DNA of 61,346 nt from Prasinococcaceae sp. CCMP 1430 (Eukaryota; Prasinodermophyta; Palmophyllophyceae; Prasinococcales; Prasinococcaceae): positions 1,912 to 63,257 of the forward strand of contig RQSC01001094.1 of assembly GCA_013416795.1 (NCBI GenBank). The letters are read 5' to 3'. Shown here piece after piece: positions 48,289-58,468 of the stretch. Within the stretch, counting starts at the first letter, position 1, and the number at the start of each line of letters is the position of its first letter. The notes beneath the pieces were generated by a model. The model saw only the letters and a program-made list of their open reading frames with translations, was not told the origin of the DNA and did no database searches. The position numbers and the translations under genes were made by a program.

Positions 48289-50060
48289 ATGGGCGGCGCG
48301 GCGGATGCGGCGGTGGATGCGCTCGCGATGGCGAGCCTGAAGCGCTCGCGCGAGCTCTTCGCGGGCAACTACACGGTGCGGCCGACGATCGACGCGAGCT
48401 CGAGGAAGACACGCGTCGCTATGAAGGTGCGCGCGCGCGCGCGCGCGCGCGAGGGCACGCGCTGCGGTGCGCATGGAGGGCCGACGCGGCTGGCGTGCAG
48501 CCGTTCGTGCGAAAACCCGCCGGCGCACGTGCGCTTGTGTGCGCGCGCTGACAACTGGCGCACCTCGTCTCGTAGACCTCGGAGGAGTACGATCGGGTCG
48601 TGGTGGAGGAGGTTGAGGCACAGGAGAAGGCCAAGGCACAGGACAAAAAGAGCGCGAGCGCTGACGAAGCAGCAAAGGGTGCGTCAAGCGCGGCACGCAT
48701 CGCTTTGCCGCTGCTGTGCTTAGGGTTGGTTGGTCCGCCGTGCCCTGGGCTGCCTGCGCCCGCACCTTCGCTCGTGTGCGTCTATAGGGCCGCTTGCCAC
48801 GCCCACCCGGCCTGTCCCCGCGCTGATGCCGGGCGCGCCCATCCCGCCCTCGCCCCCTGCGTCCTTCCCTCGGCCCCGCCCGCCCCGCCATGCGTTGCAG
48901 AGGGCGGCCCGGCCCCGGCGTACCAGGCTTCTGCCGCGGCGGGCAGTCTCGTCGTGCACTCGCAGATGCCCGCGGCGGGCGGGGCGCCGCCCCCGCGCAC
49001 GGCCGCGGCGCAGGCGGCGCAGGCGCGCTCGTCGCACGCGCTCGTGAAGCGCCTCGCGCACAAGTGGCCGCGCCCGGAGTGGCACGCCCCTTGGAAGCTG
49101 TACCGCGTAATCTCCGGCCACCTCGGCTGGGTGCGCTCGATCGCGTTCGAGCCGGGCAACGAGTGGTTCGCGACAGGCTCCGCCGACCGCACGATCAAGG
49201 TGTGGGAAACAGCCACGGGGAAACTCAAGCTCACGCTGACGGGGCACATCGAGCAGATCCGCTCGCTCGTGGTGAGCCAGCGCCACCCGTACATGTTCTC
49301 GGCGGGCGACGACAATCAGGTCAAGTGCTGGGACCTGGAGACGAACAAGGTGGTGAGGCACTACCACGGCCATCTGAGCGGCGTGTACTGCATGGCTCTG
49401 CACCCGACCGTCGACGTGCTGATGACTGGCGGGCGCGACTCGGTGTGCCGCGTGTGGGACATCCGCACGCGCAAGCAGGTGCACGTGCTCGAGGGCCACA
49501 ACAACACCGTGTGCTCGGTCGTCAGCCAGGCCCACGACCCACAGGTCATCACCGGTTCCCACGACTCCACCATTAAGACGTGGGACCTGGTGGCAGGCAA
49601 GTGCTCCACGACGCTCACCTTTCACAAGAAATCGGTTCGCGCGATGGCGCTGCACCCAACCGAGAACTGCTTCGCCAGCGCCAGTGCGGACAACATCAAG
49701 AAGTTCAAGCTGCCCGAGGGCACCTTCATGCACAACATGCTGGAGCAGCAGAAGTGCATCGTCAATTGCATGGCCATAAATGAGGACAACGTGATGGCCA
49801 CTTGCGGCGACAATGGCACCACCTGGTTCTGGGACTGGACCAGCGGCCACTGCTACCAGAAGGAGATGGCTATCGTGCAGCCGGGGTCGCTTGACGCGGA
49901 GGCGGGCATCTTCGCCTGCTCGTTCGACCAAACCGGCACGCGCTTCGTGACGTGCGAGGCGGACAAGACGATAAAGATGTACAAGCCAGACCTGTCAGCG
50001 ACCAAAGAGTCACATCCAGGCTTGGAGTTCAAACCGCCCACCGACATGCGGCGCTTCTGA
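48289..50060 (+). CDS. PRL1: WD40 splicing factor PRL1/PLRG1 (NineTeen complex)
   Basis: Three exons: 48289-48426, 48576-48678 and 48901-50060 (introns 149 and 222 nt), 466 residues. The N-terminus has [13 protein letters not shown], typical of PRL1. After a low-complexity linker comes [20 protein letters not shown], a family signature, then seven WD repeats: [138 protein letters not shown] and the C-terminal blades. PRL1 is a spliceosome NTC core component. Exon 1 is followed by an intron beginning with a (GC)n run. Confidence 0.95.
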
Positions 50061-50231
50061 TCTGCGGGCGGACGGAGCGGCTCGAGCGCGCACGTGCGTC
50101 GCCGGGCGTATGTAACATATACGATTACCTATGGAAGGCCAAGCGCTGCTGCTCTGGGCGATGCGCTCGCCCGGGGCGCGCGGGCGGCAGCGCCGCCATG
50201 CCCCCCCCCCGGCCGAGGCGAGGCACGCAGC

Positions 50232-50385
50232 GTGGCCCTACCCATCACGTACGACTGGGGCGCTGACGACGCCGACGTCATCGTCGTCACGGATGGCTCC
50301 CACGTGCTCGACCTAGGCGACCTTGGCATCCAAGGCATCGAGCTGTGCATAGGCACGCACGATTTGTACGTTGCAGGCGACGCGG
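50232..50385 (+). pseudogene. Malic enzyme N-terminal domain fragment
   Basis: An in-frame stretch reads ITYDWGADDADVIVVTDGSH and continues VLDLGDLGIQGIELCIGTHDLYVAG. This is the malic-enzyme signature (VVTDGxRILGLGDLGxxGxxIPxGKLxLY). Only about 50 codons are recognisable. Upstream residues are unlike malic enzyme, and downstream the frame runs into sequence antisense to a small gene, so the NAD(P)-binding domain is absent. The conserved ILGLGDLG has become VLDLGDLG. It is interpreted as a relic or orphan exon of a malic enzyme. Confidence 0.7.
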
Positions 50386-50688
50386 CTACCCCAGCAAGAC
50401 GCCCGCGAAGACGAACAAGACACCCGCAATCGAGTACTTGATTGCGATAGCTGTGGTCATCCACACGAGGCCGAGCCACCACCACACGAACTTGAGCAGG
50501 GCGAGCACCACCAGCGACGTGAGCGCGACCGCCACCGTGTTCTCCGGGCCGGGTTTCGAGAAGCTATTCTCGAAGTCGAGCGCACCCTCGCCTTCCGCCG
50601 GCGTGCGCGCGGCCCCTGCGCCGCCCCCAGCAGCCGCAGCAGCCCCCGCCCGCCGCGGCCGCGCCTCNGCGCCGAATGCGTTTTGAAG
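50386..50688 (-). CDS. Small two-helix membrane protein, unidentified (5' end unresolved)
   Basis: The frame ends at the stop 50386-50388. Its last 63 residues are strikingly protein-like: LDFENSFSKPGPENTVAVAL followed by a hydrophobic helix with an FVWWWLG core, then IAIKYSIAGVLFVFAGVLLG as a second helix. Upstream is an Ala/Gly linker and ALQNAFGAEARPRR, which could be the end of a targeting peptide. A single N at 50668 lies in this part. No ATG is present before an upstream stop near 50720, so a first exon or a wrong base is implied. Conventional frame finding misses it. No family is recognised; a plastid or mitochondrial membrane location is a guess. Confidence 0.55.
   Translation of the reverse strand, partial: LQNAFGXEARPRRAGAAAAAGGGAGAARTPAEGEGALDFENSFSKPGPENTVAVALTSLVVLALLKFVWWWLGLVWMTTAIAIKYSIAGVLFVFAGVLLG
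50668..50668. other. Single ambiguous base (N)
   Basis: Lone N in the 5' part of the small membrane protein gene. It may mark a contig join and hide the true start or frame. Confidence 0.95.
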
Positions 50689-50964
50689 TGCGGGCCCGCC
50701 CGCGCCCGTTCGAAACTGAAGCTAAAAACTTGACCGTTGCGGCGCGATTGTGCACTCGTGCGCACTCGAGAGAGAGGCGCGGGCGGGGGCGCCACACGCG
50801 CCGCGCGCGGCGGGGGTGGCGCGGCGGAGCCGCGAGGGGACCGGGCGCTAGCAGCTCTCTCTCCCCCCTCACCCCCCCCCCTGCCCCGCCTGCTTCTCCG
50901 CGCCCTCCCGCGCAAGCGCGAAGGGCGGCGGCGGCGGGCGCGTGCGGCGCGCCCCGCTGGCGCG

Positions 50965-52544
50965 ATGGACCGCGGGAGGGGTGGCAGGGGAGGCCGCGGG
51001 GCGGATGGCGGGCAGGATGGTGGCCCGGCCCCGCCGCGGGTCATCCGCTTCCGGACGTCGCTGCACAACACGGTGTGCGACGTCATGAGGGCGCGCAACT
51101 GGGTGGAGACTGATAGCGAAACTGACTGGGACTTCAACTGGGCGGACACGGGGTGGGTGCACGAGAACTTCGACCACATGTACATGAGCGAGGGCCAGCG
51201 CATCAACCACTTTCGCAACCACTACGAGCTCACTCGTAAGGACTTGCTTATCAAGAATCTCAAGCGCGCCAAGAAGCAGCTCGAGAAGGAGGGCAACGCC
51301 GCCGAGGCGGCCAAGTACGACTTCTCCCCGCAAACGTACTCGCTGCCCGCAGAGTACGGCCTCTTCGTGGAGGAGTTCAAGCGCACGGGTGGCGTGTGGA
51401 TTATGAAACCCATCGGGCGCGCGCAGGGCAAAGGCATCTTCCTCTTCAACAGGCTCAGCCAGATCGCCGATTGGAAAAAGGTGTGCGGGAACGCGAGTCG
51501 CGTGGACGCGCCCGCTCCGCGAGGGCCGCGGCTGGCGCCCGCCCACGGTTCCCTTCCCTTAACCCCATTGCAACCGCGCTACCCTCGCCGACCCCCACCC
51601 CACCCGATCCCCTCTCTCACTTTCCCCCTCGCCTACCCCGCTCGCTCCGCAATGCAGGACGCGCGCTGGCGCAACAACGGCGAGAATCAGGCGGAGAACT
51701 ATATCGCGCAGCGGTACCTCGAAAAACCGTACCTGATCGGGGGCAAGAAATTCGACCTGCGGCTGTACGCGCTGGTGACCTCGTACAGCCCCCTGAAGGT
51801 GTACCTGTACCGCAGTGGCTTTGGGCGCTTCAGCAACTCGCGCTTCTCAATGAAAAAGAGGACATCTGCAACAACTTCATCCACCTGACCAACGTGGCCA
51901 TCCAGAAGACCGCGGACAACTACGACCGTAAGAGGGGCATGAAGTGGAGCGTGCGATCGCTCAAGCTGTACCTGACCAGCCGCCACGGGGCGGAGGCAGT
52001 CGACGACCTCTTTTTTGAGATGCAGAGCCTCATCGTGCGATCACTGAAGGCTGTGCAGCCTGCAATCATCAACGACAAGCACTGCTTCGAGATGTACGTG
52101 CGCGCGTCGATCGGGGCGACATGGGAGGGCATGGGCGCGGGCGCCTCGAAAGCGCGCCGCTCGCTGCGCACGACGGCTGACATTGCGCACCGCGCCCCCT
52201 CCTCACTCGCGGTCACGCGCGGTCGCAATAGATACGGCTACGATCTGCTCATCGATAACAACCTCAAGCCGTGGCTCATCGAGGTCAACGCCTCTCCGTC
52301 GCTGTCGGCCGACACACCGGCGGACTACGAGCTCAAGTTCGGCATGCTCGACGACGCGTTCTCGATCATCGACATGGAGGGGCGCCTCGCGCACCACGAT
52401 GGCCCCGTCCACCAGGTTGGCGGCTTCGACCTCGTGTGGAACAACGGGCCCGTGAATCACAACAGGGTCCTGCCCAGCATGCTTGGCACGTTCAATGACA
52501 GGCTCAAGAACCTCAAGAGCCTCTTCGCGGCGGGGAGGCGGTAG
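50965..52544 (+). CDS. TTLL9: TTLL9-type tubulin polyglutamylase (apparent one-base frameshift)
   Basis: Exons 50965-51480, 51658-52093 and 52232-52544 (introns 177 and 138 nt). Start ATG at 50965. TTLL9 features: [59 protein letters not shown], the ATP-grasp motif [40 protein letters not shown] with [23 protein letters not shown] and [21 protein letters not shown] frame change occurs in the A run at 51853-51857: five As are present, while six restore a continuous, family-like reading ([13 protein letters not shown]) and 421 residues. TTLL9 polyglutamylates axonemal tubulin (TPG1 in Chlamydomonas), implying flagella. The lesion is more likely a base error than true loss, because the rest of the gene is intact. 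Confidence 0.9.
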
Positions 52545-53876
52545 GTCACTAATACGATCGAAATAATACCATTGGCTGGACCAGGCACTTTGCACGCGTG
52601 CGAGCACGCGCGCGCGGCGTGTGGCGCCCACCTCTGCAACAGCGCCCCGCCCACACCTCCCGCCGCGGCCAACGCAGCGAGCGCTGCGGTTGCAGGCATG
52701 AGCTCGGGCGCGGGCGCTGCTCCTGCCGCGCGCGCACGCCCGGCAGCGGCGGACAGGCACGGGGCGGCAGCAGTGAAAGCGGCGGGCGCAGCCTCAGCAG
52801 CAGCGGCGCGCGCCGCCAGCGCCGTGCGCCGCACGTAGCCCAAAGGAAGTACGTTCCGACGCGAATTTGCGCTCGACGAAATTTCGCGACCGCTTCCGTC
52901 GCCCTCTTTTTTTTTTTTTTTCTGAATCGTTCATCGGAAAAGTTCCCGACGGCGGCGCCGCTCCGCGCGGCCGCGCCGCTCGCGGGCCCGCGAGTGCTCG
53001 AGATGCAAAATAGAAATATAAATCAAATATGACCACGGCGTAGCTCAAGGAGGGCGTGGCCGCGCGTGGGCGTGGGCGTGCTCTGCTGTGCTCCCACCAC
53101 CGCCGCGCCGCGCCGTGCGAGCGAGCGGGCACCTGTGCTCCTGCCTCTGCCTGTGCCTGACGGAGTTGCCGACCCGAGCCAGTCAGCAGCCAGCCAGCAC
53201 ATCTGTCGCGGCGCGAAGGACCTCCCTACACCCACCTACCCACCCACCCACCCAGCCAGCCACCCAGCCAGCCAGCCACAGCCAGCCGGCCACCCGTCCA
53301 CCCACCCACCCACCGACGCAGACGCACAGACGACACGAACGAACACTCCGCTCCGCCGCAGCTCTCCGCTCGCCACTCAGCTGTGCCTGCAGCACTCGCT
53401 CTCGCTGTCTGGTGTGTCCTTGTCTCTTCCTCTCTTCCTCTCTTCCTGCCTCCCTCTCTTCCTGGCCCCGGCCGGCCGACTCCCCCGCTGGCTGTGTGTG
53501 CCGCGCGGCTGGGAGCCTGCGACTGCCCGACCGCCCCACCGCACGCCCAACCCAAAGCGCTTCCGCAGTTTGCGCCCGGCGCCTCCGCGCGCACCGCGAA
53601 CGCGCCCGCGAATTCGCGGAAAGCGTCGCGCAAACCCAACCAAACCGCGAACGCGACGCCGTCGGCATGATGACTCGGCCCGGACCGAAACCGCGGCGGC
53701 CGCCGGCCGCCGCGAAACCCGCGGGGTTCCGCGTGTTGGATTCCGTGGCATAAAATGGGATGATGAACGTACACACCCGATTTGGATTCGCATGAATATC
53801 CACTGGATCGAGTGAGGATTCCGCGACGCCCCGCGCGCCCAGCGCGAGGGTTGGGTGGGCGAGCCCGTGCGTTTTG
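52545..53876. other. Long intergenic region before WAPL
   Basis: 1.3 kb without a recognised gene. It holds an Ala-coding GC-rich piece on the 52.6-52.85 kb side, a T run of about 18 nt at 52904, an AT-rich patch at 53005-53030, CCAGCCAGCCACCC-type tandem repeats (about 53235-53320), and a pyrimidine-rich CTCTTCCT stretch (53420-53470). The last 120 nt before the WAPL start are again AT-richer. Confidence 0.55.
53235..53320. repeat. CCAGCCAGCCACCC-type tetranucleotide repeat
   Basis: Imperfect CCAC/CCAG tetranucleotide array on the + strand in the WAPL upstream region. Confidence 0.75.
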
Positions 53877-56033
53877 ATGGCTGATTTTCGGGGAGGTCAA
53901 AACGCATTTGTTTCGGGGCGAGGAGGGTCGGGGCCGGGCGGCGGCGGGGATGCGCGCGCGGGGTGCGTGCGCGGGAGCATCGGTGCTGCTTTCGACGCGT
54001 CCGATGGGGGCGAGGACCTGCTAGGCCTGGCTCCGGGCGGCGCGTCTGGCACGCCCGCGTCACCCGGGGGCCTCGGAGGCGCGCTCGTCAATCGCAGGCG
54101 GCGGAGAGCTGATTCTAGCGGGGGCGTCGGCGCCGCCGCAGGCAAGCGCATCCGGTTCGGCAGGCCCACGGTCGTGCGATCGACACTCATCGAGACGAAG
54201 GCCAGCGGCGAGGAGCTTGGGCAGCTCGATGACTTTGAATACATCATAGATGGCCTCGGGGAGCGAGCGAACGACCGGCTGAGGCGCAGCTCCGCCGCGG
54301 GAATGTGCGAATTCCTGGCGAAGCGGCCGGGCCGCGCCTTGCTGCAGACGCATGGCAAGACGGGGGAGGCGCTCGGGGCGGCTCGCTCGCTCGCGCTTCT
54401 CGGCCACTCGGACGCGGCGTGCTCGATCGCGGCTGTTGGCATTCTCGCGCTGCTCGCACAGGAGCCCGCCATCGTGGCGGCACTGGAAGCTGACAGCGCC
54501 GAGAAGAGTGCGCATACTAGCAGCCTGGCGCCGTCGCAGCTCTCCAGCCACCCGACCAAGGACTCGTCGTTGCTGACCTTGCTGGCGCACTCGCTTGAGG
54601 CGCAGCCTGCACCGGCGCCGGTCGACAAGTTTGCGTGCCGCGCGGTGGCGTCCATCAAGAAGGTTTTCGGCAAGAAGGGCGCTGCTGGGGAGCTCGGTGT
54701 GTGCCACGTGACCGCTCGCTCTCTGGCGGCGCTGGCGCTGCAGCTCGCGACGTCGGTGCCGCAGGCGATGCGGCGGCGAACGGGCGGGCTGAAAGAGGAC
54801 ATCGCCCTCTCGGGGGCATTGGAGCAGGCGGCCAAGTGCGTGGGGAAGCACGCGGCGCACGTGACGAGCGGTGGTAGCCGAGCTGCGGGCGAAGGTGCCG
54901 GCCGCGACGATGGCAGCGCCGGAGAGGGCGAGGGCGAGGACGGCGGCGAGATGGCCGAAGTTGCCCTTAGATGCCTGCTCACCATGGAGGCAGTCACCTT
55001 CTTGAGCTCGTCCAACCAGGAGCGCCTCCTCATGATGGAGGTGGGCGTTCGCAAAACCTTTGTCGGTGCTCTGGTGGACATAGTCGCAGCCGGTGCTGGC
55101 GCGGGGGCGGCGGAGATGCGCCGCGAGTGCTGGCATGCGGCGCTCAAGGTGCTCACGAATTTGACCAACGAGAACACACTGGGGTGCCGCTGCACGCGCG
55201 CGTGCAAGGGCGTGGAGGCGCTGGCTGGGGCGCTGCTGTCCTGCTGGCACATTGGTGCAGGCAGCACCGGCGGGGACGAGCGCGACGTGGACGGCGCCGC
55301 GGCGGTGCTGGGTTTGCTTGTCAACCTTATAGAGCACGATCAAGAGAATTGCAGTGTGCTGGCTGGCTTTGGCGGATTCGTGGACGGCAAGGGAAAGAGC
55401 GTCAGCGCGGCGCAGTTCCTCGCGGACGTCTTCGCGGGCTCGCGCTCTGCGCGGCGGCGCAAAATTCTCGGAGGCGGGAGCGACCCGAAGGACCAGGTGC
55501 GTGTGAAAGGGCGCCGGACGTCTGCGATGCGGGCACGGGTGTGAGCGCACGCGCATGCTCGCAGCGCCAGGAGCGCGCAGACGAATCACGCAGCCTCACT
55601 GACGCGCATGCGCGCCGCTTGGGATACGCAGGCCGCGCTCCAACGCCAAGGCGAGGAGGAGCTCGCCGGCATCTCCGTCGAGGCGCCCGCGGCCATTGCC
55701 GTCGCGTGCATCATCAAGCGCAGCTCGCGCCATCGCTACGAAGTGGCGAACGCGCTTGAGAGGGGCGGCGTCAAGGGCGGGCTGGGCACGCTCGCGTCGA
55801 CCATCGCCGAGTTCCGCGAATTTGCGGTGGGTGCCGGCGCTCTAAGCACCTCGGCCATCAGGCAGCTCGAAGGGCTAGAGCAGTCGCTGGTGGCACCGCG
55901 GGGCGGCGATGAGGCAGCCCCCGGCGGTGGCAAGTGCGAGGACAAGGGGCCGGGCGAGAGTGCAGCGGGCTCGGATAGGGACAGCGAGAGTGAGGACCAC
56001 GGCAAGATGGACTGGACCTCGGCGTGGTGCTGA
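53877..56033 (+). CDS. WAPL: Cohesin release factor WAPL (Wings apart-like)
   Basis: Two exons, 53877-55496 and 55632-56033 (135-nt intron, phase 0), 673 residues from the ATG at 53877. After a disordered Gly-rich N-terminus, STLIETKASGEELGQLDDFE and YIIDGLGERANDRLRRSSA match the opening of the WAPL HEAT-like domain (TL.EA.E.GE....DE..YALDGL). Helical repeats follow (RALLQTHGKTGEALGAARSL, AACSIAAVGILALLAQEP), then LKVLTNLTNENTLGC and VLGLLVNLIEHDQENCSVLA, the family NLVE.D-type block. Exon 2 supplies APAAIAVACIIKRSSRHRYE and a final helix LASTIAEFREFAVGAG, ending with an acidic tail. WAPL with PDS5 opens the cohesin ring. Confidence 0.8.
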
Positions 56034-56214
56034 GTGGCAGACGCGCGCGCGCGTGCGCGGTCCTGCATCGGGCGTCCGCTCCGCGCAAGAATATAATAAG
56101 CGAGCACCTCGCGAGTGCTTTCTGACACCTTGCCTCATCGCTGTACAGCCAGCGCAACCAAAGGTAGGAAATCTGTACACACGACCACGATCGGGCGATG
56201 CGTGCGCACGCGTT
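56034..56214. other. Convergent 3' spacer
   Basis: 181 nt between convergent stops, with AATATAATAAGC near 56090. No gene recognised. Confidence 0.5.
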
Positions 56215-57997
56215 CTACGCGCCCTCGGCGACCGTGAGCATGAGCTTGCCCTCCCACACGGCCACGCTAGGCGGCGTGGAAAACATCTTGGGCGGCTCGC
56301 CGCCGCCGCCCTTGGCACCCGCGCCGGCGCCAGCAGGCTTCGCCTTGCCCTCGCCGTGCGCGCGCTTGAAGGCGGCGCCCTCGCGCCACGCCTGGAAGCT
56401 CGCCCTGTCCTTCCACACCGTGGTCGACACGTAGTTGTAGCCGTCGTCGGCTTGCGGGGCGTCCCTGCGCATCATGGTGAAGAAGACGAAGCCATCGCAC
56501 TCCGTGAGCTCGCTCTCGCGGCTCGCCCAGCGCTGTTCGAACGCGGCCTCCATACCGGCGTCCACCTTGAAGCGGTTCTGCGCGACGAAAACATCGGCGG
56601 GCAGCGGGTTCTTCCCGTCCGCCTGCACCTGGCGCCACCCACCGACAGATTCAGGGACCTCGACCTCGGGCGCCGCGATGGGGATGAGGCCGTCGTAGAA
56701 CGCCGGCTTGGGCGTGCCCTTGAGCGTCATGGTGGAGGACAGAATCATGTCGAGGAAGCCGAAGATGCTGGTTCGTTGGAGAGGGGTGGGGGCAGTGCGG
56801 ATGGGAAAGCACCAAACGTCAGCGCGCAACAACACACGCGGACATGCGCGCACGCGCGGGGGCGCGCCCATCGCTCCGCCGGGGCTGGGGCCCTCGTCGC
56901 GCGCGCTGGCACTGACCTGCCACCGCCGTGCGCCTCCTTGAATGCGTCGCCCTTGCGCCACTTGTCGAAGCCAGTCTTGTCCTCCCACACCGTCATGCTC
57001 ATGTAGTTCGGCTCATCCTCGGGCGGCGTCCAGTTCGCCTCGGACTCGTCGAACGGCACGCGCCGCAGGAGCGAGAAAAACCTGAAGCCGTCGAGCTCGG
57101 CGAGGCGGCTCGGGCGCTCCGCCCAGCGCTTCTCGAAGCGCGCGGCGGAGCCGTCCATGTCGCGCGTCTCGAAGCGGTTGAACACCACGTACCGCTCGCC
57201 CTTGAGCTGCCCCTCGGTAACGACCCCCGAGCCGACCTCGGCGAAGGCGTCCGAGGTGGCGCGCGCGGCCGCGCGCCGCAGCGGCCACTGTGTCCGCCCG
57301 ACGGGCGGGTGGGCCCGAAGCCTGCCGCGCCGCGCGAGCACGCACGCGCACGCGCGCGCACTCCTCGCCCGCACTCCTCGCCCGCACCACGCGCGCGCGG
57401 TGTGGCGCGTTCCCGCAGCAGCAGCAACAGCCCCGAAAAACGGAATCCACACGCGCCCCCGCGGCCCGCCCCCAAAAATGGAATCCAAGAACCCCCACGC
57501 ACCCGCCCACTCACGAATTAGACCGGGCGCGCGGGCGGGTTCCGTCGGGCCTCCCTCGCGCCGCCCCGCGTCGGCGCGCGCCCTCGCCACTTTGAGCGTG
57601 CGCCTGAAATCGGCGCGCGGGTTCCGGGCCGCGCGCGCGCGTGCGGGAGGCGCGCGCGCAATTCGCGGCCCCGCACCAGTTTTTTTAGCCGACTGTTCGT
57701 ACTGAGATTTTCGTCTGAAGCGCCTTTCACCGGAAGGTTTTCGAGCGCGTTTTCCTCCGGCAGCTCGCCGAGCGGGGCGGTGGAGAGTTGATGGGGCCAA
57801 ACGCGATTTAGATTTTTTTTTTGATTTTTGAGTTTTTTTTTAGGTGCAGGAGGCTTGGGGCAGGATGAGAAGAGCCTGGCGCTGAGAGGATCGAGTGTGC
57901 TCACCTCGCGAGAGCGCGTGCGGACGAAGGCGCGGGGCCGCTCGGGGGTCACGGCGCGAGCCGCCGCTCCTCGAGGCCCTGGGGTTGGGAGCGCCAT
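56215..57997 (-). CDS. Double ABM-domain protein (IsdG/LFO1-like heme-oxygenase-type or monooxygenase fold)
   Basis: The proposed exons 57997-57905, 57287-56917 and 56767-56215 sum to 338 codons in phase. The last two exons are well supported (149-nt intron). The first exon (MALPTPGPRGAAARAVTPER..., plastid-like, donor GAG|GTGAGC) and its 617-nt intron are tentative, chosen because no ATG precedes domain 1 in frame. Domain 1: ERYVVFNRFETRDMDGSAAR followed by FEKRWAERPSRL and ELDGFRFFSLLRR. Domain 2: DVFVAQNRFKVDAGMEAAFE, QRWASRESELTECDGFVFF and YVSTTVWKDRASFQAW. These are antibiotic-biosynthesis-monooxygenase folds of the NRF...FE..W......GF..F.L.R type, as in the algal heme-degrading LFO1/IsdG group. 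Heme or iron metabolism is an inference. Confidence 0.68.
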
Positions 57998-58468
57998 GAT
58001 GGTGGTTGAGAGGGGCGCTCGAAAGGAGGTGTGTCTGTGTGCGTGGGGGGAGGGAGGAGGAGGAGAGAGGGGAGGAGGCGGCGGCGCGGCAGGAGGTGGA
58101 GTGCGGCGGCCTCGCGCAGCCGGCGCCCTCTCGTCCTCGGTGGCGGCGGGAAAAAAACATTTGCATCTGTGTTACATCGCCTCGGGTGTGTGTTCATAGG
58201 CTTGTCCGCAGACTGCACTCCATAAATCGCTACAGTCCACACGTCGGTGGCGTGGGGCGCCGCCCCATGCGTGCAGTGACGCATACGAGCGCGGGCGCGC
58301 ACCTGGGACGTCTCTAGGTCCCACTACTGTGCCTCTGTGCATGGTCCAAAACGCGTCGCGTGCCGAAGCCCTCACGTTCCCCAATCCTCATCCTCATCTC
58401 ATCGCCCGTCGCGGCGCGATAGTAAGCAAAAAAAATAGCGAGCCCACGGTGGAGGCTCGTGCGTGCGC
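57998..58468. promoter_or_regulatory. Intergenic region upstream of the ABM gene
   Basis: 471 nt. GA-rich stretch at 58025-58090, and an AT-richer segment at 58145-58245. No gene recognised. Confidence 0.5.

Noticed and set aside
52457..52843. Ala-rich small frames on both strands after TTLL9
   Set aside because: No ATG at the minus-strand start, strong Ala/GC bias, and overlap with the TTLL9 3' end; not supportable as a gene.
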